In this document: piece by piece, positions 45,050-56,359 of the stretch
How the letters are laid out: every line of letters begins with the position of its first letter
Numbering within the stretch: position 1 is the stretch's first letter
Source of the DNA: an uncultured Hyphomicrobiales bacterium
GTDB lineage: Bacteria; Pseudomonadota; Alphaproteobacteria; Rhizobiales; Beijerinckiaceae
Reading direction: 5' to 3'
DNA: 64,000 nucleotides
Assembly (NCBI GenBank): GCA_903861645.1
Contig: CAIOVE010000085.1
Coordinates: 1-64,000, forward strand
Made by a program: the position numbers and the translations under genes
Notes under the pieces: model-generated
Databases searched by the model: none
The model's input: the letters and a program-made list of their open reading frames with translations, nothing else
What the model was told of the DNA's origin: nothing

Positions 45050-45718
45050 TTGAACGATCGCGCCGACGATATCGCCGATTTCACCGAAGCCGGGCGCAAG
45101 CTGTTCGCGGGCCCCTGTGAGTTCATCTGGGGAGCCGCTCAAATCGACGGGCTGCCGCCCATGGGCCCACCCGAGATCGCCTTCGCCGGCCGCTCCAACG
45201 TCGGCAAGTCCTCGCTGGTGAACGCGCTGACCGGGCGAACCACGCTGGCGCGCGTGTCGCACACGCCGGGCCGCACCCAGCAACTCAACTTTTTCGCGCT
45301 GGGCGGTCCGCCGGGCGCCGAACGCATGCGGCTGGTCGACATGCCCGGCTATGGCTACGCCGCCGTCAGCAAGGAAAAAACCAACGGCTGGATGCGCCTG
45401 ATGCAATCGTTTCTCGCCGGGCGCGCCAGCCTGCTGCGCGTGTTCGTGCTGGTCGACGGGCGGCATGGCCTCAAACCGCCGGATATCGAGACGATGACCG
45501 CCTTTGACCGCGCCGCGGTTTCCTACCAGCTCGTCCTGACGAAACTCGACGAGGTGAAGGTTGGCGAGCGGGACGCGCGGCTCGCGGGCGTGGTGGCGGC
45601 GCTGGCGAAACGACCCGCCGCCCACCCGGACGTTCTGTGGACGTCGTCGCGCACGGGCGAGGGCGTGCCGGAACTGCGCGCGACCGTCGCCCGGTTGCTC
45701 GCCGAACGCGGGGCGTGA
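45050..45718 (+). CDS. engB: ribosome biogenesis GTPase EngB (YihA/YsxC)
   Basis: The protein has 222 residues. G1 GRSNVGKSSLVNAL, G3 DMPGYGYA and G4 TKLDEV are all present. It helps assembly of the 50S subunit. The start is TTG, preceded by GGAGAAAA at a suitable distance; no ATG is available at the right place. Confidence 0.94.
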   Translation: MNDRADDIADFTEAGRKLFAGPCEFIWGAAQIDGLPPMGPPEIAFAGRSNVGKSSLVNALTGRTTLARVSHTPGRTQQLNFFALGGPPGAERMRLVDMPGYGYAAVSKEKTNGWMRLMQSFLAGRASLLRVFVLVDGRHGLKPPDIETMTAFDRAAVSYQLVLTKLDEVKVGERDARLAGVVAALAKRPAAHPDVLWTSSRTGEGVPELRATVARLLAERGA

Positions 45719-45801
45719 GGCGCTTAACCGCGATCGGCCGATCGCATTGAGATTGACATCGCGACGGGCTAAAAGCCGCCGTCATTCGTTTGGAACCGCC
45801 C

Positions 45802-46698
45802 ATGACCGACGTCGCCCCCGATAGCCCGCAACGGCAGGCCGAAATTCTGATGCAGGCGTTGCCGCACATGCTGCGCTACGACGACGCCGTCATCGTGGTG
45901 AAATACGGCGGTCACGCCATGGGCGGCGAGGAGGTCGCCAAGAGCTTCGCCCGCGACATGGTGCTGCTCGAACAGTCGGGCGTGAACCCGGTTGTCGTGC
46001 ACGGCGGCGGGCCCCAGATCGGCGCGATGCTCGCCAAGCTCGGCATCAAGTCCGAATTCAGGGCCGGCCTGCGCGTCACCGACAAGGCGACGGTCGAGAT
46101 CGTGGAGATGGTGCTCGCCGGCCTTATCAACAAGCAGATCGTCGGCTTCATCAACAACGAGGGCGGGCGCGCCATCGGCCTGTGCGGCAAGGATGGCCGC
46201 ATGGTGACCGCCACGAAGGCGACGCGCACCATGGTCGATCCCAATTCCCACGAGGAAGTGGTGCTGGATCTCGGTTTCGTGGGCGAGCCCTCGAAGGTCG
46301 ACACGACCGTGCTCGATCAGGTGCTTGGCCGCGAGTTGATTCCCGTGCTGGCGCCGGTCTGTCAGGGCGCGGATGGCGAGACCTACAATGTCAACGCGGA
46401 CACGTTCGCCGGCGCCATCGCCGGCGCGCTCGGCGCGAAGCGTCTGTTGTTCCTGACCGACGTGCCCGGCGTGCTCGACAAAAACAAGCAGCTCATCAAG
46501 GAGCTCAATATCGCGCGTATTCGCGAATTGATCGCCGATGGCACGATCACGGGCGGCATGATTCCGAAGGTGGAGACCTGCATCTACGCCATCGAGCAGG
46601 GCGTCGAGGGCGTCGTTATTCTCGACGGGCAGACGCCACACGCGGTGCTCGTCGAGCTTCTGACGGATGGCGGCGCGGGCACGTTGATCACGCGATGA
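45802..46698 (+). CDS. argB: acetylglutamate kinase
   Basis: The protein has 298 residues. [13 protein letters not shown] at the N-terminus and [15 protein letters not shown] carry the substrate- and ATP-binding glycines; [10 protein letters not shown] is the C-terminal family signature. It phosphorylates N-acetylglutamate in arginine synthesis and is the arginine-regulated type by its length. It overlaps the next gene by four bases. Confidence 0.97.
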   Translation: MTDVAPDSPQRQAEILMQALPHMLRYDDAVIVVKYGGHAMGGEEVAKSFARDMVLLEQSGVNPVVVHGGGPQIGAMLAKLGIKSEFRAGLRVTDKATVEIVEMVLAGLINKQIVGFINNEGGRAIGLCGKDGRMVTATKATRTMVDPNSHEEVVLDLGFVGEPSKVDTTVLDQVLGRELIPVLAPVCQGADGETYNVNADTFAGAIAGALGAKRLLFLTDVPGVLDKNKQLIKELNIARIRELIADGTITGGMIPKVETCIYAIEQGVEGVVILDGQTPHAVLVELLTDGGAGTLITR

Positions 46699-47414
46699 AC
46701 GAGACGGCGGGACGGCTGGATCTCGCCACGCGGTTCGCGGCGGTCGACACGTGGGTGTTCGACCTCGACAACACGCTGTACCCGTCGAACGCGGACCTTT
46801 GGCCGCGCATCGACGACCGCATCACGCTTTTCATTGGCGATTTCTTTGGCCTCGACGCGCAATCCTCGCGCGCCTTGCAGAAATATTATTACCGGCGTCA
46901 CGGCACTACGCTGAACGGGCTGATCGAGGAACACGCCATCGATCCGCACGAGTTTCTCGCCTTCGTCCACGATATCGACCGTTCCAGCCTGAAGCCAAAT
47001 CAGGCGCTGGCCGCGGGCATTCTTGAACTGCCCGGCCGCAAATTGATCCTGACGAATGGATCGCGCGAGCATGCGATTCGCACCGTCGAGCAATTGGGCA
47101 TCCGGCATCTGTTCGAGGACATCTTCGACATTGTCTCGGCCGATCTGTTGCCGAAACCCGTCGAGGCCACCTATCTCAAGTTCTTCCGGACGCACGGCGT
47201 CGATCCATCCCGCGCGGCCATGTTCGAGGACATCGTTCACAACCTCGAGGCGCCGCACAAGCACGGCATGGTCACGACGCTGGTGAAGCCGCCCGAGGGT
47301 CAGGTCGATCATCGCGAGCCTTGGGAAATCCCCGGCGATATTCCCGGCCATGTCGACTTCGTCACGCACGATCTCGGCGCGTTTCTGCAATCCATTCTCG
47401 CCGCCATCCGCTGA
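46695..47414 (+). CDS. HAD-family pyrimidine 5'-nucleotidase
   Basis: The protein has 239 residues. The HAD catalytic motif FDLDNTLYP has the nucleophile Asp23 and acid Asp25; motif II is LILTNGS. Resembles the SDT1/YjjG-like pyrimidine 5'-nucleotidases. The start codon overlaps the argB stop (ATGA), so the two are coupled, a common alphaproteobacterial arrangement. Actual substrates could be other phosphoesters. Confidence 0.88.
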   Translation: MNETAGRLDLATRFAAVDTWVFDLDNTLYPSNADLWPRIDDRITLFIGDFFGLDAQSSRALQKYYYRRHGTTLNGLIEEHAIDPHEFLAFVHDIDRSSLKPNQALAAGILELPGRKLILTNGSREHAIRTVEQLGIRHLFEDIFDIVSADLLPKPVEATYLKFFRTHGVDPSRAAMFEDIVHNLEAPHKHGMVTTLVKPPEGQVDHREPWEIPGDIPGHVDFVTHDLGAFLQSILAAIR

Positions 47415-47440
47415 GACGGCGGCGTTCGGGCAAAGAAAAA

Positions 47441-47460
47441 GGGCCGCGCGAACGCGGCCC
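47441..47460. terminator. terminator between nucleotidase and ctaE
   Basis: GGGCCGCG and CGCGGCCC pair around CGAA, preceded by AAAGAAAAA and followed by CGATTT. The A-run gives a good T-tract for the leftward oxidase transcript. Confidence 0.75.
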
Positions 47461-47486
47461 CGATTTCGTCAGGCGTTGAGCGCGGT

Positions 47487-48344
47487 CTATTCGACCGCGG
47501 CGCCCCATGAACCCCAGACGTAGATGCAGCAGAAAAGGAACAGCCAGACCACGTCGACGAAATGCCAGTACCAGGCGGCGAACTCGAAGCCGAGGTGCTG
47601 CTTGGGCGTGAAGTGGCCCGCATAGGCGCGCATCAGGCAAACGAACAGGAAGATCGTGCCGATGAGCACATGGAAACCGTGGAAGCCGGTCGCCATGAAG
47701 AAGGTCGCGCCATAGATCGAATCTTTGAAGCCAAAGGGCGCGTGCGCGTATTCGTAGGCCTGAACGCAGCTGAAGATCGCGCCGAGCAGGATGGTCAGGA
47801 TGAGGCCATTCTTGAGCGCCGAGCGATCATTGTGCAGCAGAGCATGATGCGCCCAGGTCACCGTGGTGCCCGAGGTCAACAGGATCAGCGTGTTCAACAA
47901 AGGCAGATGGAAGGGGTTGAGGACTTCCGTGCCCTTCGGCGGCCAGTGGCCGCCGGTGAACTCGACGCGGGCCGCCTGAATCGCCTCGTTCGAGAACAGG
48001 CTGGCGTCGAAGAACGCCCAGAACCACGCGACAAAGAACATGACTTCGGATGCGATGAACAGGATCATGCCGTAGCGATGGCTGATCTGCACGACACGCG
48101 TGTGGTCGCCCTGCTGGGCTTCCTTGATGACGTCGGCCCACCAGGAGGCCATGACGTAGAGAATGCCGAGGAAGCCGGCGCCGAAGACATAGCCGCCCAT
48201 GTGAAGACCGAAGAGCGAAAGGGTCTTCATCCACATGATCGCGCCAACGGCGGTCAAGAAGGCGAAGAATGACCCAACGATCGGCCACGGGCTCGGATCG
48301 ACGAGATGATAATCGTGGTTCGGTTTCGCGTGGCCATCCGCCAT
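47487..48344 (-). CDS. ctaE: cytochrome c oxidase subunit III
   Basis: The protein has 285 residues and seven membrane helices; motifs HDYHLVDPSPWPIVGSF, SEVMFFVAWFWAFF and GFHGFHVLIGTIFLFVC are standard for aa3 oxidase subunit III. Last gene of the oxidase cluster. ATG 48344 is chosen over an extension to 48404. Confidence 0.97.
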   Translation of the reverse strand: MADGHAKPNHDYHLVDPSPWPIVGSFFAFLTAVGAIMWMKTLSLFGLHMGGYVFGAGFLGILYVMASWWADVIKEAQQGDHTRVVQISHRYGMILFIASEVMFFVAWFWAFFDASLFSNEAIQAARVEFTGGHWPPKGTEVLNPFHLPLLNTLILLTSGTTVTWAHHALLHNDRSALKNGLILTILLGAIFSCVQAYEYAHAPFGFKDSIYGATFFMATGFHGFHVLIGTIFLFVCLMRAYAGHFTPKQHLGFEFAAWYWHFVDVVWLFLFCCIYVWGSWGAAVE

Positions 48345-48420
48345 GTTGGTCCCCTTCGCCTCGGCCCTTTTGGCCGTTTGCCTCAAGTGTGCGTCGCCGG
48401 TCAAGGCGGCGCGTGAATCC

Positions 48421-49014
48421 CTAGAACCCGCGCCCGCCCGCCGGCTGGGCCGGCTGCTGACGCGAGGCGTAAAGCGTGTAGGACAGCGTCACGCTGTCCA
48501 CGTGCTTCATGGTTTCATCCTTTTCGAGCGCGGGGTCGAGATAGAACACGACCGGCCATTCGGCCGTCTCTCCCGGTCCGAGACGCTGCTCGGTGAAACA
48601 GAAACACGAAATCTTGGTGAAATAGGCGCCCGACTGATCCGGCGCCACGTTGTAGCCCGCGACCGCCGCGATCGTCTTGTCCGAGCGGTTGTGGACCTTG
48701 AAGAACACGGTCCTTGTTTCGCCCGTGGGAACCTCGACGGACGCCACTTCAGGCGTCAGGGTCCACGGCAACTCGGACGCGATATTCGTGTCGAAGCGAA
48801 CCGTCAGCGCGCGCAGGCCACGCGTCTGGGGCCCCGACGTCGCCACCTGCGTCGTGCCGCCGTAGCCGGTCGCCCGGCAGAACATCTGATAGAGCGGCAC
48901 CGCCGCATAGGCGAGCGCGCCCATCGCCACGACCACGCCAACAACCGACAACGCCACCGCGCGATGGCGGGATGACTGTTGCCGCGTTGGTGACGGGATG
49001 GGCGCGATGGTCAT
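48421..49014 (-). CDS. ctaG: cytochrome c oxidase assembly protein CtaG/Cox11
   Basis: The protein has 197 residues. An N-terminal membrane helix (about 22-43) and the copper-binding motif CFCFTEQRL followed by GETAEWPVVFYLDP are diagnostic. It delivers copper to the CuB centre of subunit I. The start overlaps the upstream small gene's stop (TCAT on the plus strand). Confidence 0.96.
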   Translation of the reverse strand: MTIAPIPSPTRQQSSRHRAVALSVVGVVVAMGALAYAAVPLYQMFCRATGYGGTTQVATSGPQTRGLRALTVRFDTNIASELPWTLTPEVASVEVPTGETRTVFFKVHNRSDKTIAAVAGYNVAPDQSGAYFTKISCFCFTEQRLGPGETAEWPVVFYLDPALEKDETMKHVDSVTLSYTLYASRQQPAQPAGGRGF

Positions 49015-49181
49015 AGGGGCTGCCGCAACACGCCGGGTCCGAGCTTGATGATCGTGACCGCATAAAACAGAATAACCAGCGCCGCTATGCCGAGGCCAAT
49101 CGCGCGGTTGCGCGCGCGACGGCTGCGCAGTTCCTGATCGGTGAGGACGCGACCGGCGATCCCTTTTTGCGATTCATTCAT
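49011..49181 (-). CDS. small single-pass oxidase-cluster protein (CoxF-like)
   Basis: The protein has 56 residues (MNESQKGIAGRVLTDQELRS at the start), with a basic stretch RSRRARNRA and one membrane helix (about 27-45, IGLGIAALVILFYAVTII). The stop overlaps the ctaG start by four bases, and ctaB ends 9 bases upstream of its ATG, so it is clearly part of the oxidase operon. Small proteins at this place are common in Alphaproteobacteria and thought to help oxidase assembly. Confidence 0.8.
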   Translation of the reverse strand: MNESQKGIAGRVLTDQELRSRRARNRAIGLGIAALVILFYAVTIIKLGPGVLRQPL

Positions 49182-49190
49182 CGGGCGATC

Positions 49191-50135
49191 CTACTTCCAG
49201 CCGGCGAGGAGAATCGCCAGGCCATTTTCGGCGACCAGCACGGCGAACAACAGGAACAGATAAAGGATGGAGATCCCGAACAGCTTCATCGCCGCCTTGT
49301 TGAGGGCCTCGCCCGCCGCCGCGCGATACACGCGAACGGCGTAGAACAACATGACGAGACCGGCGATCGCCGACACCGCGCCATAAACAGGCGAGGCGAA
49401 ACCCATGAACCACGGCGACATCCCGGTCGGCGCCAGCAGCACCGTGTAAACGAGAATTTCCAGCCGGGTACGCGCCTCGCCCTTGGCGTTGGGCATCATG
49501 GGGACGCCCGCGCGCGCGTATTCCGCGCTCTTGACGATGGCGAGAGCCCAGAAGTGCGGCGGCGTCCAGATGAAGATGATGGCGAACAAAGCCAGGCTTT
49601 CGACGCCGATGGTTCCGGTCGCGGCGGCCCAGGCGACAACGGGCGGCAAGGCGCCGGCGGCGCCGCCAATCACGATGTTCTGCGGCGTCCAGCGCTTCAG
49701 CCACATCGTGTAGATGACGGCGTAGAAGAAGATGGTGAAGGCCAGAAGCGCGGCGGCGAAGAAATTCGCCACGACGCCCAGCGTGATCACCGAAAGGATC
49801 GACAGGACGAGGCCGAACGCCAGCGCCTCGCGGCCGGTTACCCGACCCGACGGGACCGGGCGCGTGCTGGTGCGCGTCATCAGCGCGTCGATATCCGCGT
49901 CATACCACATGTTCAACGCGCCGGACGCGCCCGCGCCCACGGCGATCGCCGCCAAAGCGCCAATGGCGAGCACCGGATGCATGTGGCCCGGCGCGATCAA
50001 CAGGCCCGCGAGCGCCGTGAAGACGACGAGCGACATGACGCGCGGCTTGAGCAGCGCGAAAAAGTCCTTCGGCTCGGCGACCGAGATGGTCGCGGAGGCC
50101 GGCAGGGCGCCATTTCCGTCGCTGACAAAACTCAT
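49191..50135 (-). CDS. ctaB: protoheme IX farnesyltransferase (heme O synthase)
   Basis: The protein has 314 residues and about nine membrane helices. The prenyl-diphosphate-binding motif [19 protein letters not shown] is intact. It farnesylates heme b to heme o for the oxidase. It lies between ctaD and the small CoxF-like gene. Confidence 0.96.
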   Translation of the reverse strand: MSFVSDGNGALPASATISVAEPKDFFALLKPRVMSLVVFTALAGLLIAPGHMHPVLAIGALAAIAVGAGASGALNMWYDADIDALMTRTSTRPVPSGRVTGREALAFGLVLSILSVITLGVVANFFAAALLAFTIFFYAVIYTMWLKRWTPQNIVIGGAAGALPPVVAWAAATGTIGVESLALFAIIFIWTPPHFWALAIVKSAEYARAGVPMMPNAKGEARTRLEILVYTVLLAPTGMSPWFMGFASPVYGAVSAIAGLVMLFYAVRVYRAAAGEALNKAAMKLFGISILYLFLLFAVLVAENGLAILLAGWK

Positions 50136-50180
50136 AATACAATCCCGAAGCGTTCAGGCCGCGCCGTGCGCGACCACCCG

Positions 50181-50209
50181 GAGGCGAAGCGCCGGAAGCG
50201 CTCCGCCTC
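50181..50209. repeat. strong intercistronic hairpin between ctaD and ctaB
   Basis: GAGGCGAAGCGC and GCGCTCCGCCTC pair with one mismatch around the five-base loop CGGAA. There is no T-tract. In the leftward mRNA it may stop 3' exonucleases and set the ratio of ctaD to assembly-gene transcripts. Confidence 0.55.
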
Positions 50210-50217
50210 GCGATGGA

Positions 50218-51906
<1,689 letters not shown>

Positions 51907-51935
51907 CTAGGTTTAATGCCGGATTATCAACCCGC

Positions 51936-52802
51936 TCAGCGGGCGACGGGATATTCGTTCGCCGCGAACTCGTTGGACGAGGGAACGCTGGCGTATTTCT
52001 TCTTGGCCTCGACGAGCCAGGCCTTGTAGGCCTCCTCGCTCACGACGCGGATGGCGATCGGCATGAAGGCGTGATCCTTGCCGCAAATCTTTGAGCACTG
52101 GCCGTAATAGATGCCTTCGCGCTCGGCCATGAACCAGCTCTGGTTAAGGCGGCCGGGCACCGCGTCGATGCGGACGCCGAAGGACGGCACGGTGAAGGAG
52201 TGGATGACGCCGGTCGGGTCGGCGCTGACTTGCAACTCGATGACCTTGTTGACCGGCACGACGGCCTCGTTGTCCACCGCGAGCAGGCGGATATCGCCGG
52301 GCTTCAGATCCTTGTCGCTCTTGATCGAGGAGATGAAGTCGAACTCGCCCTGATCCTTGGGATATTCGTACGACCAGGCCCACTGCTTGCCAACGACCTT
52401 AAGCGTCATGTCCGACTTGGGAATGGTGAGCTGGTGGGTCAACAGGCGGAACGAGGGAATGGCGATGACCACCAGGATGAGCACCGGGATGATCGTCCAT
52501 GCCACTTCAAGGCCGGTGTGATGGGTGGTGCGCGAGGGGTTCGGATTCGACTTCTCGTTGAAGCGGAACATCACGTAGATGAGCAAGCCCAGCACGAAGA
52601 TCGAGATCAGCGTGATGATCACGAGGATGAGCGAATGCAGCGAGTGAATCTCGTGCGCGATGGGCGTCACGGCTTCCTGAAAGGTCATCTGACCCGGCTC
52701 GGCGTGACCGAAGGAATCAGCGCGAGCCGCGACGCTGCCCGCGATGAGCGCCAAGGCGCCCGCGAGGGCCGATAGCCGTTGTCCTGATGTGCGCAAGTTC
52801 AT
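51936..52802 (-). CDS. ctaC: cytochrome c oxidase subunit II
   Basis: The protein has 288 residues. A signal peptide (cleavage near ARADS), two membrane helices, and the CuA cupredoxin domain with GQCSKICGKDHAFMPI. It accepts electrons from cytochrome c. First gene of the oxidase operon; a 384-base region lies upstream. Confidence 0.97.
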   Translation of the reverse strand: MNLRTSGQRLSALAGALALIAGSVAARADSFGHAEPGQMTFQEAVTPIAHEIHSLHSLILVIITLISIFVLGLLIYVMFRFNEKSNPNPSRTTHHTGLEVAWTIIPVLILVVIAIPSFRLLTHQLTIPKSDMTLKVVGKQWAWSYEYPKDQGEFDFISSIKSDKDLKPGDIRLLAVDNEAVVPVNKVIELQVSADPTGVIHSFTVPSFGVRIDAVPGRLNQSWFMAEREGIYYGQCSKICGKDHAFMPIAIRVVSEEAYKAWLVEAKKKYASVPSSNEFAANEYPVAR

Positions 52803-53186
52803 GTTACGTCACCGCTCCTGGCGCGCCGGCGAACCGGTCTGAGTTTCCGTCGCGGTGTGCGCGACCCTCCCGGGGTCGCGGGGACCACCAAGCGCGATCC
52901 TCTCCCGCATGGACTGGAAAACCACAATCGCGCCTTGATGGCAACTCGCGCGCGCCCTGAAAGCGCCGCGACATTTGGGCGCGCGAAAAAAGCGGCGGCA
53001 TCGCGGGGCGACCAGCCAGCGGCTTGACAGGCGGAGGCCGTATGTTAGGCGCGGAACGCGGCCAGCAGCCGGGTCGCGACTGGACGGCTTGCCCTCATTT
53101 CGCTGAAATCGGGGTTCACGCGGGGCGAACGCGGCCAGGAAACGCATTCTGGCGTATTCTTGGCCGCGACGAATCAGGAGTTGTTC
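52803..53186. other. intergenic region between divergent ctaC and ialB-like genes
   Basis: It should contain both divergent promoters. I see a GC-rich sequence with no hairpin or repeat I would trust. A TTGACA at 53024 is followed by TATGTT after only 11 bases, so it is not a normal promoter pair. Confidence 0.4.
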
Positions 53187-53726
53187 ATGGGCGACGCGCA
53201 TTTCACCTTCCGCTGGTCGCGGGGTCCGGTCCTCGTGGCCCTCGGTTTGCTCGCGCTCGCCACCCTGGCTGGCGCGGCGACCTCGCCCGCCGCCGCGCAG
53301 GGCGCGGTCAAGGGCAAGTTCGGCGACTGGGAAATGCGCTGCGAAATACCGCCCGGCGCGAGCCGCGAGCAGTGCGCCCTGCTGCAATCCATCGCCGCCG
53401 AGGACAAGCCAAACGTCAGCCTCGTCGTCATCGTGCTCAAGACCGCCGACGGCAAGTCGCGCCTGCTGCGCGTCATCACCCAGCTCGGCGTGCTACTTCC
53501 CGCCGGTCTCGGCCTCAAGATCGACCAGACGGACGTCGGTCGGGCCGGCTTCGTGCGCTGTCTCGCCTCGGGCTGCGTGGCGGAAGTCGTCATGGAGGAC
53601 AAGCTCATCGAGCAACTGAGCACGGGCGCGACCGCCACCTTCATCGTTTTCAACACGCCGGAGGAAGGCGTCGGCATCCCCATGACGCTCAACGGTTTCA
53701 AGGACGGATTCGCCAAGCTGCCCTGA
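53187..53726 (+). CDS. invasion-associated locus B family protein
   Basis: The protein has 179 residues. A signal peptide with cleavage near AAAQGA is followed by KGKFGDWEMRCE, the IalB-family start, and two conserved cysteines (CLASGC). It is a periplasmic or envelope protein named from Bartonella; in free-living alphaproteobacteria the role is unknown. ATG at 53187 has CAGGAG six bases upstream. Confidence 0.88.
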   Translation: MGDAHFTFRWSRGPVLVALGLLALATLAGAATSPAAAQGAVKGKFGDWEMRCEIPPGASREQCALLQSIAAEDKPNVSLVVIVLKTADGKSRLLRVITQLGVLLPAGLGLKIDQTDVGRAGFVRCLASGCVAEVVMEDKLIEQLSTGATATFIVFNTPEEGVGIPMTLNGFKDGFAKLP

Positions 53727-53807
53727 TCCGCCGCTCTGGCGGGTCGGAGGCAACATCCCTATAAGATCGGGATCGAGATTGTTTCGGGGTGCGTGGAAGG
53801 GGTGCGT

Positions 53808-54437
53808 ATGCGCGGAAATGGTTCACATCGTGGGGCGCTGGCCCTCGCGGGGCTCGCCATGCTGGGTCTGGCGGGCTGCGGCTCGAAGGGCGAGGACGCC
53901 GGCAACACGCTTGGCAATCTGTTCGCGTATCAGTCTCCCAAGGCGCCGGCGGTCGCGAGCACCGCGAATAGCCCTCGCGATATCGGTTGCCCCGCCATCG
54001 CCGTCGCCGAGGGGCAGGCCGCCTATCGCGTTTACGCCGGATCGGATCGCTCCAACGCCGGCGTCAAGCAGCAATATTCCCTCGGCGATCTGTCGCGCGA
54101 ATGTTCGGCGCTGGATTCCCAGCTCACCATGCGCGTCGGCGTCGCCGGTTACGTGCAGTCCGGCCCGGTCGGCGGTCCTGGCTCCTTCTCCGTGCCGGTG
54201 CGCATCGTCGTGCGGCGCGAGAGCGACCAACAGATCGTGGCGACAAAGTCCTACCGCGTCGCGGCCACCATTCCGCAGGGCGACACGCAGGCGCCGTTCA
54301 CGCTCGTCACCGAACCCATGAGCGTGCCCGCTCTCAGCAACGCGTCCGAGGACGACTACACGATCTACGTCGGCTTTGATTCCGGCGCGCCGGACAAGCC
54401 GCAAAAGCCGAAGCCGCGCCGCCGCGCGCGCGGATAA
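53808..54437 (+). CDS. predicted lipoprotein, function unknown
   Basis: The protein has 209 residues. The signal peptide ends in the lipobox LAGC (LAMLGLAGCGSKG), so it is likely anchored to a membrane. The body has GCPAIAVAEGQAAYRVYAG and a later beta-rich part (SVPVRIVVRRESD), plus a Lys/Pro/Arg-rich C-terminus. It resembles conserved alphaproteobacterial lipoproteins without known role. It stands alone, 80 bases after the ialB-like gene. Confidence 0.75.
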   Translation: MRGNGSHRGALALAGLAMLGLAGCGSKGEDAGNTLGNLFAYQSPKAPAVASTANSPRDIGCPAIAVAEGQAAYRVYAGSDRSNAGVKQQYSLGDLSRECSALDSQLTMRVGVAGYVQSGPVGGPGSFSVPVRIVVRRESDQQIVATKSYRVAATIPQGDTQAPFTLVTEPMSVPALSNASEDDYTIYVGFDSGAPDKPQKPKPRRRARG

Positions 54438-54514
54438 GCCGGGTTTTCCGGGGTTTCCCGCGACGGCGTTGACTTCGTCGTCGCGACGCGTATCTCTTGC
54501 CTCGTCAATTTACC

Positions 54515-54722
54515 CCCGCGGGAGAGTCCGGCTGCTCGCGCAGCCGGCGCCGAAGGCGCAACCGCCCCGGAAACGCTCAGGCCCACGGACCGCGGCGGGG
54601 ATGACACTCTGGAAAGCGACGGCGCTTCGCGCGACCGTCCACCGAAGGGCGTAACCGCGACGCGTTCAGACCAGTCTGGGCGCGAAACGGGAAATCTCTC
54701 AGGTCACCGGACAGAGGGGGCG
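54515..54722 (+). ncRNA. tandem glycine riboswitch
   Basis: Two aptamers are recognisable upstream of gcvT. The first (about 54519-54602) has GGGAGAG, GCCGAAGGCGCAA and CTCAGG. The second (about 54605-54722) has CTGGAAAGCG, ACCGAAGGGCGTAA and CTCTCAGG with a closing GACAGAGGGGGC. This is the two-aptamer arrangement that turns on glycine cleavage genes when glycine is abundant. The expression platform (antiterminator or ribosome-site sequestration) could not be resolved. Confidence 0.93.
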
Positions 54723-54782
54723 ACGAACGAATGGCTGGCTCGCGCCGGCGATTCGCCTGTGTCGCTCCAGCGCCGGTTGGTC

Positions 54783-55928
54783 ATGACGGATATTGCCTCG
54801 CCCCCTTCCGCGCCGCTGGCGCGCACACCCCTCCACGCCCTCCATCTGACCCTCGGCGGCAAGATGGTCCCTTTCGCGGGCCATGACATGCCCGTGCATT
54901 ATTCGCCCGGCGTGCTGGCCGAGCACCTGCACACCCGGTCGGAAGCCGGACTGTTCGATGTTTCGCACATGGGGCAGGCTTTCCTGATCGGCCCGTCCCA
55001 CGAGGCGACGGCCCGCGCGCTGGAATGCCTTTGCCCGGCGGACATCCTCGACCTCGCGCCCGGCCGGCAGCGCTATACGCAATTCACCACCGCGGACGGT
55101 GGAATCATCGACGATCTGATGGTCACGCGCTCCGCCGACCCCGCCGAGGACGGCGTGCTCATGCTGATCGTCAACGCCGCGCGCAAGGAGGTGGATTTCG
55201 CCCATCTTGAGGCCGCCTTGGCCCCGAACATCAGGCTCGCGCGCGCGCCGCATCGCGCCCTGCTGGCGCTGCAGGGGCCGAAAGCGGCCGAGGTTCTGGC
55301 CCGCCATAGCGACCCCTCCGCCGCGCTCGGATTCATGGCGGCGGCGTCCATGAAGGTCGCCGGGCTCGATTGCCACGTGTCGCGGTCCGGCTACACGGGC
55401 GAGGACGGGTTCGAGATTTCGATCCGCGCGGATCGCGTCGAGAGACTGGCCCGAACGCTGCTGGCCGAACCGGAAGTCTGGCCGATCGGCCTTGGGGCGC
55501 GCGATTCGCTGCGCCTGGAAGCCGGCCTTTGCCTTTATGGCCACGATATCGACGAGACGACATCGCCGGTCGAGGCCGGCCTCGTCTGGTCCATGGGCAA
55601 GCGCCGCCGGACCGAGGGCGGCTTCCCCGGCGCCACGCGAATCCAGCGCGAGCTCGCCGAAGGCCCGGCCCGCAAGCGCGTCGGTCTTTTGCCCGAGGGA
55701 CGGGCTCCAGCGCGCGAGGGCACGGAAATCACCGATGGCGAGGGGCGCAAGATTGGCGTCGTCACGTCCGGCGGCTTTGGCCCCACGCTGAATGGCCCGC
55801 TGGCCATGGGCTATGTCGACCCCGCGCACGCCGCGGTCGGCGTTTCGGTCATGCTCGTCGTGCGCGGCAAGCCCCTGCCCGCCACCGTCGCGCCCATGCC
55901 CTTCGTTCCCCACCGCTATCGCCGCTGA
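54783..55928 (+). CDS. gcvT: glycine cleavage system T protein (aminomethyltransferase)
   Basis: The protein has 381 residues. LHLTLGGKMVPFAGHDMPVHY at the start, the SRSGYTGEDGFEI motif and GLGARDSLRLEAGLCLYGHDI are diagnostic of GcvT. It releases ammonia and methylene-THF from the aminomethyl-lipoyl H protein. The ATG is at 54783; a GTG at 54759 is too near the riboswitch. It heads the gcv operon. Confidence 0.96.
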   Translation: MTDIASPPSAPLARTPLHALHLTLGGKMVPFAGHDMPVHYSPGVLAEHLHTRSEAGLFDVSHMGQAFLIGPSHEATARALECLCPADILDLAPGRQRYTQFTTADGGIIDDLMVTRSADPAEDGVLMLIVNAARKEVDFAHLEAALAPNIRLARAPHRALLALQGPKAAEVLARHSDPSAALGFMAAASMKVAGLDCHVSRSGYTGEDGFEISIRADRVERLARTLLAEPEVWPIGLGARDSLRLEAGLCLYGHDIDETTSPVEAGLVWSMGKRRRTEGGFPGATRIQRELAEGPARKRVGLLPEGRAPAREGTEITDGEGRKIGVVTSGGFGPTLNGPLAMGYVDPAHAAVGVSVMLVVRGKPLPATVAPMPFVPHRYRR

Positions 55929-55946
55929 TCGAGCCCCGGAGCCCCC

Positions 55947-56324
55947 ATGTCGAACACGTATTACACCAGGGACCACGAATATATCCGCGTTGACGGCGAC
56001 ACGGGCGTCGTCGGCGTCACCGACCACGCCCAGCACGCGCTGGGCGATATCGTCTATGTCGAGCTTCCAGAGGTGGGCGCGTCGTTCAAGCGCGGCGATC
56101 AGGTCGCCGTCGTCGAAAGCGTGAAGGCGGCGAGCGAGGTATTCGCGCCCGTGACCGGCGAGGTCGTCGCCATCAACGGCGCGCTGGAAAAGGAACCCGG
56201 CGCGGTGAACGAGGCGCCGCTCGACAAGGGCTGGTTCTACAAGGTCCGCGTCGCCGATCGCGCCGAGCTCGACGGCCTGATGGACGAGGCGGCCTACGCC
56301 GCCTTCCTCAAAACCCTCGCCTGA
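55947..56324 (+). CDS. gcvH: glycine cleavage system H protein
   Basis: The protein has 125 residues. The lipoylated Lys60 is in ESVKAASEV, and [13 protein letters not shown] opens the protein. It shuttles the aminomethyl group among the P, T and L proteins. Located between gcvT and gcvPA. Confidence 0.97.
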   Translation: MSNTYYTRDHEYIRVDGDTGVVGVTDHAQHALGDIVYVELPEVGASFKRGDQVAVVESVKAASEVFAPVTGEVVAINGALEKEPGAVNEAPLDKGWFYKVRVADRAELDGLMDEAAYAAFLKTLA

Positions 56325-56359
56325 ACCAACACGCCGCCCCGCGCGCGAACGGAGCTCCC

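Noticed and set aside
53024-53046. TTGACA ... TATGTT promoter before the ialB-like gene
   Set aside because: The spacer is only 11 bases, too short for sigma-70.
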